The notes under the pieces were generated by a model. That model saw only the letters and a list, made by a program, of their open reading frames with translations, was not told where the DNA came from and searched no databases. Of a stretch of 64,000 nucleotides of DNA, positions 18,256 through 25,400 are shown piece after piece. Source of the stretch: Marinobacterium halophilum (GTDB lineage: Bacteria > Pseudomonadota > Gammaproteobacteria > Pseudomonadales > Balneatricaceae). Numbering within the stretch: position 1 is the first letter of the stretch; every line of letters begins with the position of its first letter. Where the stretch lies: the NCBI RefSeq assembly GCF_003014615.1, contig NZ_PYGI01000009.1, positions 37,705 to 101,704 on the forward strand, in the 5' to 3' direction. The translations under genes and the position numbers were made by a program.

Positions 18256-18280
18256 TTTTGCGGGCACTGTGCCTGCAAAA
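18256..18280. other. 25-bp dyad in the S-layer gene leader
   Basis: Arms TTTTGCGGGCAC (18256-18267) and GTGCCTGCAAAA (18269-18280) with one base between and one G-T pair. As RNA it would form a stem with a small apical loop. It could be an operator or an mRNA-stabilising hairpin. Confidence 0.6.
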
Positions 18281-18360
18281 CATTACATGTGGGTGACAAC
18301 GGTTGCCTGCCCAAGTGCAATTAAGATGGTTGCATTGAAGCAGACTGGCTGGCCATATTA

Positions 18361-18376
18361 TGTGACCGCCATCACA
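18361..18376. promoter_or_regulatory. Perfect CRP-type operator TGTGA-N6-TCACA
   Basis: TGTGACCGCCATCACA matches the E. coli CRP consensus half sites exactly with 6-bp spacing. It lies in the only long non-coding stretch upstream of the S-layer-like gene. The Crp-type protein at 6992-7693 keeps the recognition-helix residues that read this motif. Confidence 0.75.
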
Positions 18377-18489
18377 CCTTTACATATTTGAATGGCAACA
18401 GAGGTAGATACGGCGTGCTGTGTCCCTCTGCACTGGACGGGCAATCTTACTATAAAACAGTGGGCTGCGCACAAGGGCTCGCACAAGGA

Positions 18490-19683
18490 CTAAAGTGTAC
18501 TGGTGATGCTCAGTTCTGCCAGCCAACCCGTCTGTTGATACAGTTCAATGGGGCTGTTGGTATGACGCCACTGTAGCTGGGCTTTAAGTGCAAGCGCTGA
18601 GTTAAGGCGCCAGCTGTAGCGTCCGTCGACACGGCTAAGGCGGCGGTTGCGGCGGTCGTCGCCCCAGAACGCCGGCGAATAGGCTTGCTGTTCAAATTCG
18701 CGCAGGTGCAGCAGATTCAACTCCAGTGGTAGGCTGGGGATCGGGGTCAGGCGTGTACCTACATGTACACTGGTTTTGGCACCACCGGCACGGGGTTCCA
18801 GGGGGTCGTCAAACTCGACTCCGGTCAGCAACATAACACTGGGCGACTGGCGACCCAGCCATTGCACGCCAACACTTTGGCTGTCGGGGGCGATGCTGTC
18901 GCTGGTGTGGCGTACATAGGCCGATGTGCGCTGGGTGCGGCCCAATATGCTCACGCCCAATTGTGTTTGCAGTTGCTTCTGTTCTTCCTGCTTTAATCCG
19001 TTCAATGAGAGATCAAGGGTGCAGTTCAAACCGGCGGGGCAGGGAATGGGCTGGTTAAGCAGCCCATATAGCCGAAATTCGGTTTGCTGCAGTTTGTCGT
19101 AGTGGCGGGTGCTGCCGCCCAGGTTCCAGGTACGGGTACCTTGATGCTGCCAGTTGAGGCTGAACGCCGACAGGGTGCTGGCCTGCTCCTGACTGGCGGT
19201 ATCCAGGCTCCAGGTCAGTGGTAACCCATTAAAATTGATACCGATCGTGTCGTGACGGCTGCCATCGTTGGCATTGCTGTCATAGCCCCGGCTCAGTTTC
19301 AGGCTGAGACTATGCGTGTGTTGATCTGTCGGTTGGCTATTGGCGAATCGGGCTTCTTCAATCCAGGCGTCCATCAGTTGCAGCAGGGCGGGCGGTACTT
19401 GGTTCTCAACCAGCCACTGGCGGTGGCGCAGGGCCGCTGCGTAGTTGCCGCTGCTCAGCGCCAGGCGTAACAGTTCAATGCGCAGGTCGCCCCGTTGGGG
19501 TTGGCAATGGCTTAACTGTAATAGGGTCGTGTGGGCTTGCGCCCATTGTTGCTGTTGGCGGTATTCGGTTGTCTGATGTTGCCATGCCGTTTGTTGTGCC
19601 GTGGAACAGGAGGCCCCCCAAACCTGCAGGGACAGGGCCGACAACAGGATCGTTAGCAGGACGCGGCTCGGGGCTGTCATCAA
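18490..19683 (-). CDS. Exported TPR protein with outer-membrane beta-barrel-like C-terminal region
   Basis: 397 residues. A signal peptide (about 1-23, ending QVWGA) is followed by a helical TPR-like stretch (about 30-110), then alternating hydrophobic strands from about 125 to the end, starting SLSLKLSRGYDSNANDG, a pattern common at the first barrel strand of TPR-barrel outer-membrane proteins such as the Slam and YaiO types. The C-terminus WLAELSITSTL is strand-like. The start overlaps the cyclase gene by 4 nt. As the last gene of the FecR-cyclase-barrel trio it may be an outer-membrane pore or export helper. The family assignment is tentative. Confidence 0.7.
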   Translation of the reverse strand: MMTAPSRVLLTILLSALSLQVWGASCSTAQQTAWQHQTTEYRQQQQWAQAHTTLLQLSHCQPQRGDLRIELLRLALSSGNYAAALRHRQWLVENQVPPALLQLMDAWIEEARFANSQPTDQHTHSLSLKLSRGYDSNANDGSRHDTIGINFNGLPLTWSLDTASQEQASTLSAFSLNWQHQGTRTWNLGGSTRHYDKLQQTEFRLYGLLNQPIPCPAGLNCTLDLSLNGLKQEEQKQLQTQLGVSILGRTQRTSAYVRHTSDSIAPDSQSVGVQWLGRQSPSVMLLTGVEFDDPLEPRAGGAKTSVHVGTRLTPIPSLPLELNLLHLREFEQQAYSPAFWGDDRRNRRLSRVDGRYSWRLNSALALKAQLQWRHTNSPIELYQQTGWLAELSITSTL

Positions 19684-21539
19684 TGCGTGGCCTCGATGGG
19701 GAGCAGCCCACGCGCATGAGTGGTGCCGGGTTGGCTGGATAGCTGCAACTCAACGGGTGCGCCGCCGATAGCTGGAGGCAGTAGTGCGCAGGTGCCGGGA
19801 CCCAGCAGGATGGCATAGGGTGTTTGGCGCGTGGCAGCTTCAAGGTGGGCGGCCAGATTGACAGGCGCACCAATCAGGGTGTAGCTGCGGCGATGGCTGG
19901 AGCCAAACTCCCCCACCACAACTTCCCCCGAATTCACACCGACACTGAGTTTGAGTGGCAGGTTATATTCTGCTGCTACACGGTCCATCTCGGCGCAGAG
20001 CGCCGCCGCCGCTTCGGTGCCGTGCAGGGCGTGTTCGGTATCGGCCAAGGGAGCGCCCCAAAAAGCCATAACAGCATCGCCGATGTATTTGTCCACCGTA
20101 CCTCCGTGTTGGTGAATGACGTATGTCAGTCTGTCCATGATGATCTGCAGCACGTTGGCCAGATACTCGGGGTCAATATGCGCGGCATACGCGGAAAAAT
20201 TTCGCATGTCAGCAAAGAGTACGGTCATGATACGGCGCTCAGGTTCCATGCCGATCACCTGTTCGGGATGCTGGCGGATGCGGTTGAGTACCGGGGGGGC
20301 AACGTAATGGCTGAATTGGCGCTGGAGTATGTCACGCGCACGGATGGCGTCAAGGCTTGTCCAGGGAATCAGCACCAGTAACGTGCCTGCGGTTGTGGCC
20401 AGGACCGGGACCAATGGCCAGAACTCGCCGTGTTGTTGTCGTGCGAGTGCAAACAGGCCCCAGCAGGCCACGGCGATCGAAGCGATGACGAGTGCTGCAC
20501 GCGGGCGTTGCCGGGTGATGACGCGGGTTAGCAACAGGGCGATGGCCAGACCGATCGCCCAGGCCCAGCGATGCCCGTGTGTGGGGGTAGACCAGAAATT
20601 CTGGTTCAGTAGTCCTTGCAGGAGCAACGCATGCGCTTCAACCGCAGGGTAGTCCGGTGCAGTTGGGGTGCTGATACGGTCATGAAGGCCGACTGCGCTG
20701 GAACCCAGAATCAGGACTCTACCGTTTAAAAAGTCGTCAGGCAGGTGGTTATTGAGTACGTCCTTGGCGCTGACCCAGGGGATGGCGTTGCCATTGGGGC
20801 TGTACCAGGGAATCCGCAGGCTCATGTCCTGTTCCAGCGGCACTGTAAGCAGGTTATCTGTACTGGTTAGTGCTATGCCAGAGTGCTGTTGTCGTAACTG
20901 GTACGCAGGTGTGCTGCCCAGTAGTTGACGCATCAGACTGAGTGCCAGCGTTTCCACACAGGTAGCTTGATGGCATACCAATGGAAATACGCGGCGCACG
21001 GTGCCATCACTATCGGTGATAGGGCTAATATGAGCTTGCTCGTGTCCTTGCAATGCGGACGTGTTATTGATCCAGCTACGGATTCGAGGAAGGGCTTCGC
21101 AGTCGTTCAGGCAGCGGATTTTTTCAGGCAGAGCACCGTGTGCGGGTATGCCGCTGGTCGTCCAGACCAGGCTGGTGGTGATGTTATCGGCACTCAGTGC
21201 GTCAGCCAGCGTTGTGGACTGGCCGGTCTGATCGGGGAACAGGATGTCCACGCCGATCAAGGCCGGTTCATGTGCTTGCAAGGTTTGTATTAACTTGGCA
21301 ATGCGAGCCCGAGGCCAGGGCCAGCGGCCCTCTTGGGCCAAACTGGCATCATCAATATCGATCAGCGCCAAGCGGGGATCAGGGCCGGTGTTGTCGGGCT
21401 GTAATAGGCGTATTCGCCAATCGTCAAGCGGGGCTTCCAGGCGTTTGGCCTGTTCGGGCCAGGCAAAGTAAAGCGTCGCCATCAGCCCGTGCAGGCACAG
21501 AAGTACCAGTAATTTGATACCCGTGGAATGCCGCATCAC
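19680..21539 (-). CDS. CHASE2-domain class III adenylate cyclase with altered active site
   Basis: 619 residues. One N-terminal membrane segment (about 8-26), a periplasmic CHASE2 sensor domain (LIDIDDASLAQEGRWPW; LIGVDILFPDQ), three membrane segments (about 312-382) and a cytoplasmic cyclase domain (about 430-600). Metal-binding Asp444 (LFADMRNFS) and Asp488 (KYIGDAVMAFW) are present; Lys484 and Thr554 fit adenine specificity. Asn561 is kept, but the transition-state Arg four residues on is His565 (VNLAAHLE; codon at 19845-19847). It likely turns an envelope signal into cAMP, if the His supports catalysis. It overlaps both neighbours by 4 nt. Confidence 0.9.
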   Translation of the reverse strand: MMRHSTGIKLLVLLCLHGLMATLYFAWPEQAKRLEAPLDDWRIRLLQPDNTGPDPRLALIDIDDASLAQEGRWPWPRARIAKLIQTLQAHEPALIGVDILFPDQTGQSTTLADALSADNITTSLVWTTSGIPAHGALPEKIRCLNDCEALPRIRSWINNTSALQGHEQAHISPITDSDGTVRRVFPLVCHQATCVETLALSLMRQLLGSTPAYQLRQQHSGIALTSTDNLLTVPLEQDMSLRIPWYSPNGNAIPWVSAKDVLNNHLPDDFLNGRVLILGSSAVGLHDRISTPTAPDYPAVEAHALLLQGLLNQNFWSTPTHGHRWAWAIGLAIALLLTRVITRQRPRAALVIASIAVACWGLFALARQQHGEFWPLVPVLATTAGTLLVLIPWTSLDAIRARDILQRQFSHYVAPPVLNRIRQHPEQVIGMEPERRIMTVLFADMRNFSAYAAHIDPEYLANVLQIIMDRLTYVIHQHGGTVDKYIGDAVMAFWGAPLADTEHALHGTEAAAALCAEMDRVAAEYNLPLKLSVGVNSGEVVVGEFGSSHRRSYTLIGAPVNLAAHLEAATRQTPYAILLGPGTCALLPPAIGGAPVELQLSSQPGTTHARGLLPIEATH

Positions 21540-23749
21540 TGCCAGTGGGTGATGCCACTCACATAACCGTCATCGTCAAGATCACGTTCAAACAGGAGTG
21601 AGGCACTGTCACCGTTCGGCCCCAGACCACCTTCAAGTTGAGCATTGGAAAGGTGACTGTCGCTGTGCATCTGGCCGTTGTCATCAAAACTGCCCGCTCC
21701 TTGAATGGCGATGGCGTTATCCAGCCCCGGCGCAGTGACGTCAAACCGTGATACAAAGCGTTTCTGGTCAAAGTCGACCTGTAACATTGGATTGATCACT
21801 TCGGCGGGGCGCAGCCCATCCTTGCTGGCATAAACGGCCGATGCATCACTCAAGGCAAACTGCACACGGCCACTTTGTGGCAGGTTGTTGGCCGGCATTA
21901 CTTCGAGTGCATAGTGACGGTTGTAAGCAAGGGTTTTGCCATGGCGGGAGAGCTGAGCCAGCTTGTCTTCATCCAAGTGGGCAAAGTCGGCCCAATGTCC
22001 CCAAGTGACGCCGTTGGTATTGCGTGTTTGCCACTGAGCCAGTAATGGACTGTCATCCATCCCGGTCTGCTGCAGGCCGAACATCCACTGTTGGTGTGAG
22101 CTTTTTTCAGTAATCAGCACGACCAGGGTGTTGCCTTGCCAATGGCCCTTGACGCTCAGGTAATCATTCTCGGCAAATAACATTCCGGCTTCACCCACGG
22201 CACCACGCAAGTTGTAGTTGAAGCGCTGAGTGCCGATCTCAATCTGAAAACGGCCGTTGGCATCGGCTTTGAAACTGCGAATTTTGGCCATTGAGCCGTG
22301 CCCGGCCGGGTTGCCCAGGGATTGTACCCAGCGGGTATTGAACTGTTGGGTACCTTCGCCTGCAGGGCCACTTCCCGGAGTAAACCAGATACTGTGGCGG
22401 TCTTGCTCCAGTTGCCAAAGAGATACCTGGTCTGCTCTGAGTGCGGTCAGCCATTCAATGCCTTCGGCACTGGCGCCTAACTGACCGAAGCTTTCAGGCA
22501 GGGCCTCCCACAGCAGGCCTTCGGGCCAATAGCGTGCGGCCAGTAGCGTTTCAATAGACCCGGTTTTGCCCCAGAGCCGTTGCTGGTCCAGATCGAACCA
22601 GCCGTTAAGCGTTAGGGTTTGACGCAGCTTAAGCTGCAGATTGTAGAGGCTATGACTGGCCACCGGGTCGTAGGCGTCAAGCTTCAGGGTGGTGTGGCGC
22701 AGGTAGTCCCTGATTTGGGACTCGGTAAAAGCGTCGCTACGGTTATCCACCTTGAACAGATGCGTGTTGGCTTGATTGGGGGTCGGGTCTATGTCGTCTC
22801 TGAGCCCGTCGCCATCCATATCGGCCAGCCATGGGTTGAGGTTGTTGGCTAATTCATATTCATCGGAAAGGCCGTCACCGTCGGTGTCGCCGGACGGGTC
22901 TAGCATCAGGACATCACGCAGCCCTTCCAAATCCATGCCGGGTTTTGCGGTTGAAGGCGGTGCTGTCTGGTCATTTTCAGGCAAGACGTCATCGCGCTCA
23001 ACAAATTCAAGCACCTGCTCATGGGTCGCCGTGGGGGTCAGCACCTTACCGTGGGTATCGTGCAGGCCTGTAGAAAAAACCGGCGGGCTTTGCATGCTGG
23101 AGATAAAATCGGGCGTGCCGCTGATACGTTCGATACTGTCGCCGCGTTGCAGGTGCAGCCATGCATTATCATTGGCGCTCAGGTCGGCGGATTCAGGTGT
23201 GCTGCAGGCACCGAGGTTGCCCTGTATGCAGCCGAGAGTGTCGGAAAAGGGCGCCAGACGGATGCCGCCAGAGTAGACGTAAACACTCAGCGCATCTCCA
23301 TTGAGATTGACGGTGTAGTCTGTACCACGAATACCGAGAGCAGCAAACGGCGTATCCAGGCGGTAGCGGTGATGGGCATCTTCACCGATTTTGCCTGTGC
23401 GGGTGCGTACCGTGCCTTGCGTCAGCTCAAACCGGATGGCCGCCTCTTCCTCTGCAGTGGCAGGCTGGTACGCGTGGATGATCATCTTGGAATGTGGCTG
23501 GAGGTTGACGATGGCATTGTCTTGCATGCGCAATGTCATGCTGCCCTCAGCCGTGATCAGGTGATCGCCTGCATAGACGCTCGCTTTGCGGCTCAGCGGG
23601 GTACGACCTTCGGTCGATAGACGCCAGCTTTCTCCAGTGGCCAAAATGACGGTGCCTGCCGCCGATTTGGCGTTGGCGGCACCGGCCATGCCCAAATTTA
23701 TGGCCAGGATCATCAGCAGCATGGACAAGTGAGACATTCGTGCGCGCAT
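21536..23749 (-). CDS. FecR-domain periplasmic protein with calcium-type TSP3 repeats
   Basis: 737 residues from the ATG at 23749, which has AGAGG 7 nt upstream and is followed by a signal peptide (MRARMSHLSMLLMILAINLG, cut after ANA). Residues about 30-190 are a FecR domain (ARE: GTVRTRTGKIGED, then LDTPFAALGIRGTDYTVNL). Around 310-345 are thrombospondin type 3-like calcium motifs (DTDGDGLSDEYELANNLNP, DMDGDGLRDDIDPTPNQ). The remainder is beta-rich with no named domain. FecR proteins beside CHASE2 cyclases form a recurrent pair, suggesting that this protein presents or senses an envelope signal for the cyclase. It starts 13 nt after the metalloprotease gene. Confidence 0.8.
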   Translation of the reverse strand: MRARMSHLSMLLMILAINLGMAGAANAKSAAGTVILATGESWRLSTEGRTPLSRKASVYAGDHLITAEGSMTLRMQDNAIVNLQPHSKMIIHAYQPATAEEEAAIRFELTQGTVRTRTGKIGEDAHHRYRLDTPFAALGIRGTDYTVNLNGDALSVYVYSGGIRLAPFSDTLGCIQGNLGACSTPESADLSANDNAWLHLQRGDSIERISGTPDFISSMQSPPVFSTGLHDTHGKVLTPTATHEQVLEFVERDDVLPENDQTAPPSTAKPGMDLEGLRDVLMLDPSGDTDGDGLSDEYELANNLNPWLADMDGDGLRDDIDPTPNQANTHLFKVDNRSDAFTESQIRDYLRHTTLKLDAYDPVASHSLYNLQLKLRQTLTLNGWFDLDQQRLWGKTGSIETLLAARYWPEGLLWEALPESFGQLGASAEGIEWLTALRADQVSLWQLEQDRHSIWFTPGSGPAGEGTQQFNTRWVQSLGNPAGHGSMAKIRSFKADANGRFQIEIGTQRFNYNLRGAVGEAGMLFAENDYLSVKGHWQGNTLVVLITEKSSHQQWMFGLQQTGMDDSPLLAQWQTRNTNGVTWGHWADFAHLDEDKLAQLSRHGKTLAYNRHYALEVMPANNLPQSGRVQFALSDASAVYASKDGLRPAEVINPMLQVDFDQKRFVSRFDVTAPGLDNAIAIQGAGSFDDNGQMHSDSHLSNAQLEGGLGPNGDSASLLFERDLDDDGYVSGITHWQ

Positions 23750-23762
23750 GGATAACCTCTGA

Positions 23763-25400
23763 TCAGGTGAGCCAGAGTTGCAGGCCGACAACTTGCAAGC
23801 TGGCGTCAATGTATTCGTCGGACTGGGTAAAGGCCAGCATGACCTGGTCGGACGTCCGGACACCCGAGTATAGCTCATTCAGCCACCAGTTATAGCCACT
23901 CAGATCAGGATTGCGGCCTAATGTATTGCCATACAGTTCATCCAGGAGCTCTTCGGGGCTGATGTTGGCGTCGCGATTGCGGTCGGCTCGGGTTTGAAAC
24001 TCGGGAGATGCAAAAAATCCGGCGGTCATATCCGTCAACGTACTGCCTTGTGCCAGTTGATCCGCCCACCAGTCAAAACCGGCCTTGTCCGGTGTGCGGC
24101 CCATAATGCCCAGATAGGCGCGGTACAGTTGGGCATCATCAGCTGAAATCAAACGCGTGTCGGTGAGGATATCGCTGCTCCAGGGTGCATGGGGCGACAC
24201 CAGTTGTGCGTTGCCGGAAATGTTGAACATCAGCTCATGAGGAGTGTAGATCAGCTGATCAAACCGGATCAGCTCCACATCCGAGAAGGTCACTGCATTG
24301 TCCCAGCTGCCGTCAAGTTTAAGCGATAGCCGGTCCAGAGTGAGTCCGTTGCGGGTATCCAGTGCCCAGCGAGTGACGGGTATGTCGAGCTGGATGAGAT
24401 CCTGGCCGCTGCCGCCGAAGATGTGGTCGTGGCCACCTTGCCACAGGTAGGCATCGGCACCGGCTCCCAGTTCGATGATGTTATCGTGCCGAGCACCGGT
24501 AATCAGGTCGTTGCCCGCTGTGGCGATGAGGTGTTCAAACTCGGCCCCATACGCCAGTGACAGGTTGTTGTTGCCGGTGAGTGTTTCACCCCGCGTGTTG
24601 GTTACATGCCCAGCACTGATGAAACCACCTCCATTCATATCGGCGACTATGGGGCTGTTCAATGCACTGAAATCCAGCGTGTCGTCACCACCGCCATCCC
24701 ATAACGTTTGCAGTGGAACCTCGCGATCAAATCGGTAGAGGGTGTTGTCCGCATTGAAGTCTGTGTTGGCTCCATACAGGTATTGCAGGGCAGCAATGTC
24801 CAGTAACTGGAAGCTGACGGGAAGTGCGAGGGTTTGGTCGGGATGTCCACTGTAGGACATGACGGTATATTGATAACTGTCCTGCGCGGTGGGAACTTCG
24901 GGGAAACCGCTGTCCGCCTCGAAAGAGTGCGAAAGCCCTAGTGCATGACCCAGTTCGTGCATCATGGTGTGGTTGAGCCAGGTACCCGGTGTAGCGGTGT
25001 CTTGCCAGGTGTTCTGGTTGAGCCAGATATCACCGGATGCAGCGCTGGCATCGGTGCCGTCGATGTAATAGGGCCGGGGGTAATAAGCGTAGCCTGCTGT
25101 GCCTGGCGCTATCGCGTCATTAAAGGCAATGCGCAGGTCGCCGTAGTTGTTGCCATCGTTCACTTCCAGCAGGTTCAGGTTGGTCAGTTGGCTAACCTGT
25201 AGGGCCAGCTGCCTGAACGCATCCTGATGTGCCTGATTGAGTGCATACCAGCTGGACCATTCATCATCACTGCTGTAATCAGGAGTGTGCTGTGCGGTGC
25301 CTGATGGAAAACTATAAGTCAGGGTGTTGCCTGCCCAGCGGTAGGTGCTGAGCAGGCCGGAGAACCATTGTAGGGTGTAAACGGTTGGCGTGACATTCAT
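23763..25400 (-). CDS. M10-type zinc metalloprotease with DUF4214 module (type I substrate)
   Basis: 545 residues, no signal peptide. Zinc motif HELGHALGLSH (HExxHxxGxxH) and Met-turn YTVMSYSG identify a metzincin of the matrixin/serralysin group. A serralysin-like region with RTX-type repeats follows (GNDLITGARHDNIIELGAG, then GGSGQDLIQL). The C-terminus is a DUF4214 pair (LYRAYLGIMGRTPDKAGFDW; LYGNTLGRNPDLSGYNWW) separated by an EF-hand-like loop, DRNRDANISPEE. It overlaps the upstream glycosyltransferase by 4 nt, an unusual place for a secreted protease, deep inside a polysaccharide operon. Type I export is likely. Confidence 0.88.
   Translation of the reverse strand: MNVTPTVYTLQWFSGLLSTYRWAGNTLTYSFPSGTAQHTPDYSSDDEWSSWYALNQAHQDAFRQLALQVSQLTNLNLLEVNDGNNYGDLRIAFNDAIAPGTAGYAYYPRPYYIDGTDASAASGDIWLNQNTWQDTATPGTWLNHTMMHELGHALGLSHSFEADSGFPEVPTAQDSYQYTVMSYSGHPDQTLALPVSFQLLDIAALQYLYGANTDFNADNTLYRFDREVPLQTLWDGGGDDTLDFSALNSPIVADMNGGGFISAGHVTNTRGETLTGNNNLSLAYGAEFEHLIATAGNDLITGARHDNIIELGAGADAYLWQGGHDHIFGGSGQDLIQLDIPVTRWALDTRNGLTLDRLSLKLDGSWDNAVTFSDVELIRFDQLIYTPHELMFNISGNAQLVSPHAPWSSDILTDTRLISADDAQLYRAYLGIMGRTPDKAGFDWWADQLAQGSTLTDMTAGFFASPEFQTRADRNRDANISPEELLDELYGNTLGRNPDLSGYNWWLNELYSGVRTSDQVMLAFTQSDEYIDASLQVVGLQLWLT

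Larger units (their letters stand above)
18155..18489 (-). promoter_or_regulatory. Leader/promoter region of the S-layer-like gene
   Basis: This 335-nt stretch has no gene. It holds a perfect CRP-type palindrome about 207 nt upstream of the start codon and three consecutive dyads closer to the gene. A TTAATT near 18318-18323 could be a -10 box placing the transcription start near 18311, which would give an mRNA leader of about 157 nt; this is uncertain. No terminator is evident for the gene upstream. Confidence 0.55.
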
